Of a stretch of DNA of 64,000 bases, positions 17,830-26,047 are shown piece by piece. Position 1 is the first letter of the stretch, and each line of letters starts with the position of its first letter. The translations under genes were made by a program, and so were the position numbers. The DNA comes from Bog-473 sp963756025 (lineage in GTDB: Bacteria > Actinomycetota > Acidimicrobiia > Acidimicrobiales > RAAP-2): NCBI GenBank assembly GCA_963756025.1, contig CAVWMF010000006.1, positions 248,001-312,000 on the forward strand, given 5' to 3'. A model generated the notes under the pieces. The model saw only the letters and a list, made by a program, of their open reading frames with translations, was not told the DNA's origin and did not search any database.

Positions 17830-19530
17830 TTAACCTACAGCACCGACGCCCGTCGATCCGGCGCCGGCCGCCAGGAGACGCTCAGCCAGACGGCGAGCGC
17901 CTTCCGCCCGCACCTTGTCGGTCCCTGTCATGGCAAAGTCCTCCGCCGAGACGAACAGGACGTGGCGCGGCACTTTGTAAGGGGCCAACGTGGCGCGAAG
18001 GTGTGCCAGCACCTCGTCCGCGTGCACGGGATCGCTGTCGCGCCGCACGATGAGCGCGACGATCTCCTCGCCCAGTGTCGGATGGGGGACACCCACCACG
18101 TGCACCAGCTCGACCCGCTTCCATCGGGACAGCGCCGTCTCCACCTCGTCGGGAGACACGTTCACGCCGCCGCTGCGAATCACCCCGGACTGGCGACCCT
18201 CCCAGTGCAGAAATCCCCGCTCGTCGAGGTAGCCCACGTCGCGCGTGCGCACGTAACCGTGATCGTCAAAGCCGTCCCCCGGTTCGGCCTTGTAGTAGCC
18301 GCACATCATGGTCGGTGACCACACGGCGATCTCCCCCACCTCCCCCGCGGGCAACTCCTCGCCGTCCGGGTCGAGGATGCGGATCTTCACCCCCGCCAAC
18401 AAGGGGCCCTTGCTGCTCCCCCGGTCGTCGGGGTCGGCGTCGGCCGGAATGCCGGTCACCACCGTGAAGGTCTCGCTCAGGCCGTAGGCGCCCGCGGGAT
18501 CCCACGCGTCCCCCGAGCGCCCCAGCACAGCGGGGAGGGGGCTGCGGCCGGACATCCGGACCAGCGCCGAGAGGTCGCGCTCGGTGATGTCGGGAAGGTC
18601 GGCCAGCCGGGCCGCCACGTGGGGCGGCGCATGGATCGTCGTCACCCGCTCCCGTTCGAGAAGGTCGAGCGTGCGCGGCGGATCGAACGACTCCTGCAGC
18701 ACCGCCGTCGCACCAGCGGCCAGGCTCGAGCCCAACCCCATCACGAGGCCGGCCGTCCAGAACAGCGGCAAAGAGCTCCAGACCCGGTCCGGCGGCCTGG
18801 TGTCCATCAGCTCGGCCAGTCGTTGCGACTGCAGGCAAAAGGCGCGCTGCCGATGTACGACCGCCTTGGGGCGATCGGTCGATCCCGAGGTGTAGAGGAT
18901 CATGGCCTGGTCGAGGGGACTCACGGCCACGCGCAGTGCGGCGAACACCGTCGCGGGCACCGCCGCACCTGCGTGGCGGAAGTCCTCCCAGGGGGTGCAC
19001 CATTCCGCCCCCGCCCCATCGCCCAGCACCACCACGGAACGCAGGGAGGGGAACTCGGGAACGTACAGCTCCCCCGGGGCGCACGACCGGAGGGCCGGGG
19101 CATGGGCCACGAGATCATCCACGTAACGGTGGCCCCGGATCTGCGACGCGGTGAGAAGGGTCGATACGTCGGCATGGGCCAGGGTCCAGTGCCGCTCGTC
19201 CGCCAAGGCAAAGGTGTTCACGGGTACACCGACCGCGCCGATGGCGCACACGGCGAAGAGGGACTCCACGAACGCCACGGTGTTGCCCATGACGAGACCG
19301 ACCCGACTCCCGCTGCGGACGCCCGCCCGCACCAACGCGCGGGCGACGGTCTCGACCCCTTCACCCAGCCCGTCGTAGCTCAGCCGGCGCTCGCCGTCGA
19401 CGATCGCCTCGTTCGTCCCGAAGCATTCGGCCACCGACCGGACGAACTCGCCGACGGTAATCTCACCCCCGCACACGGGCGTCCGGCGGACCCCCCGGGA
19501 GCCCCGCCCCCTTGCCTCCTCCTGCGCCAT
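17830..19530 (-). CDS. Acyl-CoA synthetase (class I adenylate-forming)
   Basis: This intact protein of about 566 residues has MILYTSGSTDRPKAVVHRQR, AYGLSETFTVVTGI, TRDVGYLDERGFLHWEGR and GGVNVSPDEVETAL. The C-terminal catalytic Lys lies in TGTDKVRAE. It forms an acyl-CoA from a free acid, ATP and CoA. ATG 19530 has no ribosome site, but a TAATAT hexamer sits 8 nt upstream inside a 16-bp palindrome, so the mRNA may be nearly leaderless. It diverges from the aldolase/DUF35/SDR operon starting at 19571, and both units probably share the operator. The distal genes of its unit are an LLM enzyme and another synthetase. Confidence 0.86.
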   Translation of the reverse strand: MAQEEARGRGSRGVRRTPVCGGEITVGEFVRSVAECFGTNEAIVDGERRLSYDGLGEGVETVARALVRAGVRSGSRVGLVMGNTVAFVESLFAVCAIGAVGVPVNTFALADERHWTLAHADVSTLLTASQIRGHRYVDDLVAHAPALRSCAPGELYVPEFPSLRSVVVLGDGAGAEWCTPWEDFRHAGAAVPATVFAALRVAVSPLDQAMILYTSGSTDRPKAVVHRQRAFCLQSQRLAELMDTRPPDRVWSSLPLFWTAGLVMGLGSSLAAGATAVLQESFDPPRTLDLLERERVTTIHAPPHVAARLADLPDITERDLSALVRMSGRSPLPAVLGRSGDAWDPAGAYGLSETFTVVTGIPADADPDDRGSSKGPLLAGVKIRILDPDGEELPAGEVGEIAVWSPTMMCGYYKAEPGDGFDDHGYVRTRDVGYLDERGFLHWEGRQSGVIRSGGVNVSPDEVETALSRWKRVELVHVVGVPHPTLGEEIVALIVRRDSDPVHADEVLAHLRATLAPYKVPRHVLFVSAEDFAMTGTDKVRAEGARRLAERLLAAGAGSTGVGAVG

Positions 19531-19532
19531 AC

Positions 19533-19548
19533 ATGTTAATATTAACAT
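19533..19548. promoter_or_regulatory. 16-bp perfect palindrome in divergent promoter
   Basis: ATGTTAATATTAACAT is fully self-complementary and fills most of the 40-bp gap between the divergent synthetase (minus) and aldolase (plus) genes. It overlaps the presumed -10 elements of both. The 9-mer TATTAACAT recurs at 44589-44597, in another divergent promoter. It is a probable operator for a dimeric regulator, perhaps one of the FadR-type proteins. Confidence 0.65.
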
Positions 19549-19570
19549 TAAAGAGAAGATAAGGAGAAGC

Positions 19571-20734
19571 ATGGGCGACCGCACGCCGACCATCGTGGGG
19601 ATCGGTTTGAGCGATTATCCGAAGACCCCGCACCTCGATGCGCTGGCCCATCACGGGCTCGCGATACGACGGGCACTCGACGACAGCGGCGTGCAGAAGT
19701 CGGACATCGACGGACTCCTTTGCTTCGGCTCCTACGGCATCGATGACGCGGTGACGATGGCCGAAATCCTCGGCATCACCTACAACTACCTCGACGGCAC
19801 CTTCGCCGGGGGCACGGTGTTCGAGTTCTACGTCCAGCACGCCGCCGCGGCGATCGAGCACGGTGATTGCGATACGGTCCTCATCACCTACGGTTCGGAC
19901 CTCCTCTCCAAACAGGGCCGGAACCTGGGGACCCAGCTGTACACGTCAGGGAACCGCCAGGGCGGCCCGCTCCAGTTCGAGATGCCCTACGGCAGCCCCC
20001 TCGTCAGTGGCTATGCCCTGGCGGCGCGTCGTCACATGCATGAGTACGGCACCACGTCGGCCCAGCTGGCGCGGGTGGCGGTCGACGCCCGCGCCAACGC
20101 GGCACTGAATCCGCTCGCCATGTACCGCGACCCCTTGACGGTCGACGACGTGTTGGCCTCCCGCATGATCTCGGACCCGTTGCACATGTTGGACTGCTGC
20201 ATCATCTCGGACGGGGGCGGCGCCGTCCTGATGACGACGGCCGAGCGGGCAGCCGACCTCAAGCAGACGCCGGTCTACGTGCGCGGTGCGGCCACGGCGC
20301 AGACCCACTGGAACATCAGTGCTATGCCGGACTTCACGGTGACGGCCGCCGCACAGTCGGGGCCCCGGGCTTTCGAGAAGGCCGGCATCACGGCCGCGGA
20401 CGTCGACATGTTGATGCTCTACGACAGCTTCACCATCACCGTGCTGTTGCTCCTGGAGGACCTCGGCTTCTGCCAGAAAGGCGAGGGTGGGCCGTTTCTC
20501 GAGGCGAACCGCCTGACCTACGACGGGGACCTCCCGACCAACACCGACGGCGGCGGGCTGTCGTCGTGCCATCCCGGCATGAGGGGCATCTTCCTCCTCA
20601 TCGAATCGGTGCGTCAGCTGCGGGGACAAGCCGGCGCGGTCCAAGTGCCCGCGGCGGAAGTCGCCGTCGCCTGCGGGTCGGGAGGTCAGCTTTCCTGCAT
20701 GGGAACCGTGGTCCTCGGCAAGGAGAAGTCATGA
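19571..20734 (+). CDS. Thiolase-fold Ltp2-like aldolase
   Basis: This intact 387-residue thiolase-superfamily protein contains IVGIGLSDYPKTP, YALAARRHMHEYGTTSAQLA, LMLYDSFTITVLLLLEDLGF and TNTDGGGLSSCHPGMRG. The catalytic Cys loop of true thiolases is replaced by LDGTFAGGTVFEF and the NEAF motif by YDSF, as in Ltp2, the retro-aldolase of steroid side-chain degradation. Ltp2 works as a complex with a DUF35 protein, and here a DUF35 gene follows with a 4-bp overlap. Release of a short acyl-CoA (propionyl- or acetyl-CoA) from a beta-hydroxyacyl-CoA is therefore the favoured role. The start has an AAGGAG ribosome site 8 bp upstream. Confidence 0.85.
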   Translation: MGDRTPTIVGIGLSDYPKTPHLDALAHHGLAIRRALDDSGVQKSDIDGLLCFGSYGIDDAVTMAEILGITYNYLDGTFAGGTVFEFYVQHAAAAIEHGDCDTVLITYGSDLLSKQGRNLGTQLYTSGNRQGGPLQFEMPYGSPLVSGYALAARRHMHEYGTTSAQLARVAVDARANAALNPLAMYRDPLTVDDVLASRMISDPLHMLDCCIISDGGGAVLMTTAERAADLKQTPVYVRGAATAQTHWNISAMPDFTVTAAAQSGPRAFEKAGITAADVDMLMLYDSFTITVLLLLEDLGFCQKGEGGPFLEANRLTYDGDLPTNTDGGGLSSCHPGMRGIFLLIESVRQLRGQAGAVQVPAAEVAVACGSGGQLSCMGTVVLGKEKS

Positions 20735-21156
20735 AGGCCGATACCCCCGTCGAAGGCCGGATCCTGCCGGCGCCCAACAGCTCCACCCAGCCGTTCTGGG
20801 ATGCCGCCGGCCGTGGTGAGCTGATCGTCCAGTGGTGCGAGCAGTGCCAGGAGGCGCAGTTCCATCCGGGACCGCTCTGCCGGACCTGCGGCAGCGAACC
20901 GGGCTGGAAGGTCACGAGCGGGCGGGGCGTCGTCTACACCTACACGATCGTGCATCAGAGCCGCACTCCCCCCTTCGACACGCTCGTGCCCTACATCGTG
21001 GCCATGGTCGAGCTCGACGAAGGCCCGCGCATGATGACGAACGTCATCGGGTGCCCGGTCGATGAGATCGGGGTGGGCATGCGGGTCGAGGTCGCGTTCG
21101 CGGCCGAGGTCGACGGGATCGCCCTCCCCTTCTGGCAGCCCGAAGCGAGCTCGTGA
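20731..21156 (+). CDS. DUF35 zinc-ribbon/OB-fold protein, aldolase partner
   Basis: This intact 141-residue protein has an N-terminal helix (STQPFWDAAGRGEL), a rubredoxin-like zinc ribbon WCEQCQEAQFHPGPLCRTC and an OB fold (GRGVVYTYTIVHQSRTPPF to LPFWQP). DUF35 proteins bind CoA esters and complete the active site of Ltp2-type aldolases or of archaeal thiolase/HMGS complexes. Its ATG overlaps the stop of the upstream Ltp2-like gene, and its own stop overlaps the GTG of the downstream SDR, indicating a tightly coupled trio. The closest relative in the window is at 24295. Confidence 0.88.
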   Translation: MKADTPVEGRILPAPNSSTQPFWDAAGRGELIVQWCEQCQEAQFHPGPLCRTCGSEPGWKVTSGRGVVYTYTIVHQSRTPPFDTLVPYIVAMVELDEGPRMMTNVIGCPVDEIGVGMRVEVAFAAEVDGIALPFWQPEASS

Positions 21157-22061
21157 GCGGAGCCAACGAGGGCCGCGTCGCCATCGTGACCGGCGGCGGG
21201 CGCGGGTTCGGCCGCTGCCACGCACTTGAACTGGCGCGCCAGGGTGCCGCGGTGGTCGTGAACGACCTGGGCGTCGAGATCGACGGCGAGGTCGAAGCGG
21301 CCGCACCGGCTCAGGAAGTGGTCGAGGAGATCCGCTCCTTCGGGGGGCGGGCCGTCGCCAACGGGGACGATGTCGCGAGCACCGACGGGGCGGCACGACT
21401 CATTGCGACCGCTCTGGACGAGTTCGGGCGCCTGGACGCCCTCGTCAACAACGCCGGCGTGCTCCGCGACCGCATGCTGGTCAATCTTTCCGACGACGAC
21501 TGGGACACCGTGATCCGCGTGCACCTCCGGGGCACGTTCTGCCCGACCCGCCAGGCCGCGCTGCACTGGCGCAGCGAGTCGAAAGCGGGTAGGCCGGTGG
21601 ACGGGCGCGTGATCAACACGTCGTCGGCTGCCGGTCTCTTCGGCAACATCGGGCAGGCCAATTACACGACGGCGAAAATGGGAGTCCTCGGCTTCACGAT
21701 CGAGACTGCCGTCGAATTGGGAAGGTACGGCGTCACGGTCAATGCGATCGCCCCCGGGGGACGGACCCGCATGACCGCCCAACTCTTCGCCGCCACCATG
21801 GAGGCGGTGCCCGACGACGCATTCGACGCCATGGCGCCCGAGAACGTGGCACCCCTCGTGGCCTGGCTGGCCGGCCCCGAGGCGGCAGGCGTCACCGGGC
21901 GCGTCTTCGAGGTCTACGGCGGGACGATCGGGGTGGCCAACGGCTGGACCCGCGGCCCGCATTTCACGCAGGACCACCGGTTCACCCCGGACGAGGTCGG
22001 CCCGACGGTGCACGATCTCTTGCGCGCCGCCCCGGAGGCCGTGCCGCCACTCGGCACCTGA
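21153..22061 (+). CDS. SDR-family 3-hydroxyacyl-CoA dehydrogenase (MFE-2 type)
   Basis: This intact 302-residue Rossmann protein has the nucleotide motif VTGGGRGFGRCHALEL, VVVNDLGVEIDG after the second strand, NNAGVLRDRML, catalytic Ser in NTSSAAGLFG and YxxxK in ANYTTAKMG. The VVNDLG sequence and C-terminal tail are typical of the HSD17B4/multifunctional-enzyme-2 type that oxidises (3R)-hydroxyacyl-CoA with NAD. It overlaps the DUF35 gene (GTGA), so oxidation and aldol cleavage are encoded together. It closely resembles the SDR at 26048, consistent with a duplicated cassette. It converges with the amidohydrolase gene 5 bp downstream. Confidence 0.87.
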   Translation: MSGANEGRVAIVTGGGRGFGRCHALELARQGAAVVVNDLGVEIDGEVEAAAPAQEVVEEIRSFGGRAVANGDDVASTDGAARLIATALDEFGRLDALVNNAGVLRDRMLVNLSDDDWDTVIRVHLRGTFCPTRQAALHWRSESKAGRPVDGRVINTSSAAGLFGNIGQANYTTAKMGVLGFTIETAVELGRYGVTVNAIAPGGRTRMTAQLFAATMEAVPDDAFDAMAPENVAPLVAWLAGPEAAGVTGRVFEVYGGTIGVANGWTRGPHFTQDHRFTPDEVGPTVHDLLRAAPEAVPPLGT

Positions 22062-22066
22062 ACTCC

Positions 22067-23254
22067 CTACAGCGAGAGACCCAGCAACTTGATGGCGTTG
22101 CCGCGCGCGATCTTGTCGACGGTCGCCTGGTCGAGATGCCCGAAGAGCTTCTCCGCCACCTGGGGGGTGTTGGGCCAGGTGCCGTCCGAATGCGGGTAAT
22201 CGGTCTCGAACAGCACCTGGTCGGCGCCGATACGGTCCAACATCTCGATGCCTACGTTGTCCTTGAAGAAGCAGCTGAAGATCCGGTCCTTGTAATAGGA
22301 CGAGGGCAGCTCGCCGGCCAAGCGGTCGTCATGGGCCCACAGATGCGTCAGCCAGGCGTCGTCGGCCCTCTCCAGGATGAACGGGATCCACCCGATCTGA
22401 CACTCCGCGTAGAGCAGCTTCAGCGTCGGGTAGCGGGCCAGGATCCCTGACTGCAGATAGTCGACCATCGACGCTGCGCTGTTGGCGAAGATCATCACCG
22501 TGGACACCACCTGGGGAGCGTCGGGCGAGGTGATGGTGGTGCGCGTGCCCGACCCGATGTGCATGGCGATCACGGTGCCCGTCTCCTCACATGCCGCGAA
22601 GAACGGGTCCCAATGGCCGCTCCAGATGCTCGGAAGATCCAACCAGGCCGGCAACTCGCTGAACGCCACCGCCCGCACACCACGCGCCGCGTTGCGCCGC
22701 ACTTCGTCCGCCGCCGCCGCAACGTCCCACAGCGGGATCAGGCACAGCGGAATCAGCCGCCCGTCGCTGCCGGCGCACCACTCGTCGACGATGAAGTCGT
22801 TGTAGGCCTTGACGCAGAGCAGAGCCAGCTCACGGTCCTTGGCCTCGTTGAAGATCTGGCCACAAAAGCGCGGATAGTTCGGGAAGCACAGTGAGGCTTC
22901 CACGCCGTTGATCGTCATATCGTCGAGGCGGGCCTTCTGCTGCCAGCAGCCGGGCCTCATGTCGTCGAGCATCACGACGTGATTGTCGGAGTAGTCCGGC
23001 GGATAGCCGGCCTGCGCGATGTAGCGGATGACGGGGTAGTACTTGTCCTCGTAGTGCCACCAGGCCGCGGGCGGGCCCGTGGGATCGGGGTTGGCCACGT
23101 AGGCGCCGCTCACCTTGCGGAAGGCATCGGCGGGCAACGTCTCGAGACGGGGAGCGACGTCCTTGTACTTGGCGGGGATCCTGTCCTGCCAGATGCCCGG
23201 CGGCTCGATCAGATGATCGTCCACACTCACGATGGGTGGGATCGAGCTGGTCAT
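22067..23254 (-). CDS. Amidohydrolase-family metal-dependent hydrolase/decarboxylase
   Basis: This intact 395-residue TIM-barrel protein is the best-preserved of three paralogues. It shows VSVDDHLIEPPGIWQDR at the N-terminus, IAMHIGSGTRTT with a metal-ligand His, ECQIGWIPFILERADDAW and the catalytic FETDYPHSDGTWPNT near the C-terminus. The group includes ACMSD-like decarboxylases and ring-opening hydrolases. ATG 23254 is preceded by GTGAGGACTTGCT. The upstream 100 bp carries the AT-rich inverted sequence TCTATCTTATAGA (23291-23303). The neighbouring FadR-type gene ends about 110 bp further on and is on the same strand, so both may share a transcript. Confidence 0.85.
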   Translation of the reverse strand: MTSSIPPIVSVDDHLIEPPGIWQDRIPAKYKDVAPRLETLPADAFRKVSGAYVANPDPTGPPAAWWHYEDKYYPVIRYIAQAGYPPDYSDNHVVMLDDMRPGCWQQKARLDDMTINGVEASLCFPNYPRFCGQIFNEAKDRELALLCVKAYNDFIVDEWCAGSDGRLIPLCLIPLWDVAAAADEVRRNAARGVRAVAFSELPAWLDLPSIWSGHWDPFFAACEETGTVIAMHIGSGTRTTITSPDAPQVVSTVMIFANSAASMVDYLQSGILARYPTLKLLYAECQIGWIPFILERADDAWLTHLWAHDDRLAGELPSSYYKDRIFSCFFKDNVGIEMLDRIGADQVLFETDYPHSDGTWPNTPQVAEKLFGHLDQATVDKIARGNAIKLLGLSL

Positions 23255-23363
23255 AGCAAGTCCTCACATCCTTCCGTACGTGTATACCTTCTATCTTATA
23301 GAGGTTACTCGCAGCGGCGAGGACCCAACAACCGGCACGAAGGTGGCCGGCTCCCCGCTTCGC

Positions 23364-24221
23364 TCAGAGCCGGACAGCGGAGACGATGCCGCGGGGAACG
23401 TCGCTCCGCTGGGTCACCGACACGCTCTGGCTGCCCTGCTCGCCGAGGACATGGATCTGGCTCGCTTCCATGTGGGCGTACGCGATGCGGGCCGCATCAT
23501 TCGCATCGCCGCGCTCGATGGCATCGACGAGTTTGCGGTGAGCCCGCAGGGCCGCGAGGCGGAGGTGGCGGTCGGGAAAGGCGTGCCTCGCTTCAGCCCC
23601 CTCGGCCCAGGCCGACTCCTGGGTCGACCACAGCGTCACCAGGGTCCCGACCGTGAGGCGCAAGGTCTCGTTGCCACACTGCCCGACGAGCTCGTCATGA
23701 AAGCGGTGCGCAATCTGCGTGAAAGCCATGGCGTTGTCGATGTTGTCGGCCGCCTCTTCGATGATGGCCCGTAGCACCGGGACCGTCGTCGTGGCCCGGT
23801 CGGGACGATCGGCGCAGGCCGCGGCGCAGGCCGGTTCCAGCCGGCCCAATGCCTCCGCCAGGTCGGTGAGCGGCACCCGTCCCGCTTGCAACACCAGGCC
23901 CATCATGAACGCGGCCGCCTCGGGCTTGGGCGCGTGCACCACGGCGCCCCCCATGTTCCCGCGGCGCACCGTGATCAGGCCCTCTGTTTCGAGGATGCGG
24001 AGGGCTTCGCGCAACGACGGACGAGACACCTCGAACTCCTCGAGAAGCTCGTCCTGCTTGGGAAGAAGCTTGCCGTCCGCGATCTCCCCATTGACGATGC
24101 GGCTCCGCAGGCGCGACGCGATGAGGTCGGCGATGCGCGGCTGGCGGAGCTGGGCCCCTCGACCTGAGCTCCTCTGCACCACGGCTTCGATGCCGTCTTC
24201 CGTCGGCTTCAGGGCGCTCAT
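23364..24221 (-). CDS. GntR/FadR-family transcriptional regulator
   Basis: This intact 285-residue protein has the winged HTH FEVSRPSLREALRILETEGL followed by ITVRRGNMGGAVVHAP and a helical FCD domain. It resembles the regulator at 14302 over the whole length, so the two are paralogues. A TACAATG sequence lies about 10 nt upstream of ATG 24221 without a clear ribosome site, suggesting a very short leader. It is flanked by the amidohydrolase gene downstream and by the DUF35/aldolase pair upstream on the same strand, which are probable targets. The effector is probably an acyl-CoA or carboxylic acid, by family analogy. Confidence 0.88.
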   Translation of the reverse strand: MSALKPTEDGIEAVVQRSSGRGAQLRQPRIADLIASRLRSRIVNGEIADGKLLPKQDELLEEFEVSRPSLREALRILETEGLITVRRGNMGGAVVHAPKPEAAAFMMGLVLQAGRVPLTDLAEALGRLEPACAAACADRPDRATTTVPVLRAIIEEAADNIDNAMAFTQIAHRFHDELVGQCGNETLRLTVGTLVTLWSTQESAWAEGAEARHAFPDRHLRLAALRAHRKLVDAIERGDANDAARIAYAHMEASQIHVLGEQGSQSVSVTQRSDVPRGIVSAVRL

Positions 24222-24294
24222 ATCTCATTCATTGTACCGAAAGCACGGCCGAGCCCAGCGACACCCCAGCTCACACGCCGCGCCGCCGCTGCCC

Positions 24295-24732
24295 TCAGTC
24301 CCGGCGCACCACCCACTGCGGGACGGGGTAGCCCTCGACGCTCTCGCCGAAGACGGCTTCGACGTTCGCTCCGATGGTCAGCTCTTCGGCGGCCACGGCG
24401 CCGATCGGATCGTTGGCCTCACGGACGATGTTGCCGACCAACCGGATCCCGGGATCCTCCTCGAGCTCGACGACAACGACGACGTAGGGCGCCTCGTCCA
24501 CGAACGACGGCAGCAGCGGCGGATGCGGCACCGCGAAGGACCAGATGCGCCCGCGACCCGATTGGCGGACCCACTGCGACTCCAACGAGTGGCACCAGGG
24601 ACACATCGGGCGCGGCGGGAAGCGCCGCCGGCCACACCCGCGGCAGGTCTGGATCGCCAACTCCCCGCGCTGCGCCGCTTCGAAGAAAGGCGCGGCCTCG
24701 GCTTCTTCCAGCGGGCTGAACGAGGCGGACAT
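24295..24732 (-). CDS. DUF35 zinc-ribbon/OB-fold protein, aldolase partner
   Basis: This intact protein of about 145 residues has the helix EAAPFFEAAQRGELAIQ, a zinc ribbon CRGCGRRRFPPRPMCPWC and an OB fold (GRGRIWSFAVPHPPLLPSF to YPVPQW). ATG 24732 follows the stop codon of the Ltp-like gene after 2 bp, so both are made from one mRNA. By analogy with the ChsH2-DUF35/Ltp2 complex it should complete the aldolase active site. It is a paralogue of the DUF35 gene at 20731 but pairs with a different thiolase-fold subfamily. Confidence 0.87.
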   Translation of the reverse strand: MSASFSPLEEAEAAPFFEAAQRGELAIQTCRGCGRRRFPPRPMCPWCHSLESQWVRQSGRGRIWSFAVPHPPLLPSFVDEAPYVVVVVELEEDPGIRLVGNIVREANDPIGAVAAEELTIGANVEAVFGESVEGYPVPQWVVRRD

Positions 24733-24734
24733 GA

Positions 24735-25904
24735 TCAGCTCGCCTCGCTGCGAAGGATGAGCGCACTGGTGGGGACACCCTCGCCCGACGTCACGAGGCA
24801 TGACGTTGCGTCGACCACCTGGGATGTCGAGTCACCGCGTAGTTGGCGCACTCCTTCGGTGATCAGGTTCATTCCGTGCACGTAGGCCTCGGACAATCCC
24901 CCGCCACTCGTGTTGACGGGGAGTGTCCCTCCGTAGCGGATGGTGCCCCCTTCGATGAAACCCGGCGCTGCACCACGAGCGCAGAACCCGTAGTTCTCCA
25001 ACGAGATCAGGATCAACGGTGAGAAGGCGTCATAGATCTGGACGACATCGATGTCGTCGGGCCGCAACCGCGACTGTCGCCAGAGCGCGGCGGCACACGC
25101 CCGGGCCGGAGCGCCGATCGGGTCGTCCGCCCAGAAGTTGACCATGTGATGGTGCTGTTGCGGAATTCCCTGGGCGAACGAGTCGATGTACACCGGGGGC
25201 CGTCGGCAGTCCTTGGCGCGGTCCGCCGACGTCACCACCACGGCGACGGCGCCGTCGGTCTCGAGGCAGTTGTCGAAAAGGCAGAGAGGCTCGCTGATCC
25301 AGCGGGCGTTCATGTAGTCGTCGATCGACAGCGGACGGCCGTACATCATGGCCGCCGGATTGCGATTCGCGTTGTCGCGAATGGCCATCGCAACCTCGGC
25401 CAGATGCTCCCGCGTGGCGCCCGTCTCGTGCATGTAACGCCGCGTGAGCACGGCGATCTCGTCCACCGGCCGCAACAACCCGAACGGGCGGGCCCACGTC
25501 GCCGCGGTGACCTGCTCGGAACCCGGAATGCGGAGCCCACCGGGACCCGCAGCCCATGGCCGGACCCCCGAGCCCCTCTTGCGCGAGCGCCAGGCGACGC
25601 CCACCGTCGACACGCCCCCGGCGATGGCCAGGGACAGATGGCCGATCGTCCCGCAGCCCCCGCCACCGCCGTAGCCGATCTTCGAGAAGAAGGTGATGTC
25701 GCCGAGCCCGAGGTTCTTGGCCACGGCCACCTCTTCTGTGGCCTCCATGGTGAAGGAGGAGAGGGCATCCACCTCTCTCGCCTCGACGCCGGCGTCGTCG
25801 AGGGCCGCCAGGATCACGCGCACCGCCAGCTCCTCTTCGCTGGCTTCGAGGTGCTTGGAGAACTCCGACTGCGCGATGCCGACGATGGCGGTGTTGTAAC
25901 CCAA
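24735..25904 (-). CDS. Thiolase-fold lipid-transfer/aldolase-type protein (Ltp-like)
   Basis: This intact 389-residue protein has TAIVGIAQSEFSKHLEAS, VAWRSRKRGSGVRPWAAGP, LFDNCLETDGAVAVVVTS, VVQIYDAFSPLILISLE and LSEAYVHGMNLITEGVRQL. As in the paralogue at 9532, the nucleophile region is KIGYGGGGGCGTIGH and the NEAF loop is YDAF, arguing against classical thiolase chemistry. A DUF35 gene follows after 2 bp. A TTG start at 25904 preceded by GAGAGGGG is the best choice. It diverges from an SDR gene at 26048 across an AT-rich 143-bp region, so retro-aldol cleavage and dehydrogenation may be co-regulated. Confidence 0.85.
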   Translation of the reverse strand: MGYNTAIVGIAQSEFSKHLEASEEELAVRVILAALDDAGVEAREVDALSSFTMEATEEVAVAKNLGLGDITFFSKIGYGGGGGCGTIGHLSLAIAGGVSTVGVAWRSRKRGSGVRPWAAGPGGLRIPGSEQVTAATWARPFGLLRPVDEIAVLTRRYMHETGATREHLAEVAMAIRDNANRNPAAMMYGRPLSIDDYMNARWISEPLCLFDNCLETDGAVAVVVTSADRAKDCRRPPVYIDSFAQGIPQQHHHMVNFWADDPIGAPARACAAALWRQSRLRPDDIDVVQIYDAFSPLILISLENYGFCARGAAPGFIEGGTIRYGGTLPVNTSGGGLSEAYVHGMNLITEGVRQLRGDSTSQVVDATSCLVTSGEGVPTSALILRSEAS

Positions 25905-26047
25905 CCGGACCCCTCTCTTGCCGGAGAAAGATCCCGCAGCGACCTTCCGACCAGTTGCCAGAATTTCCTATCTATGTAATGTTAGATCTTAGAGCAGGCC
26001 AGGGACGCGATGCCGAGCCGTTCGGCCGCTTTTGAGGAGCCCACGTC

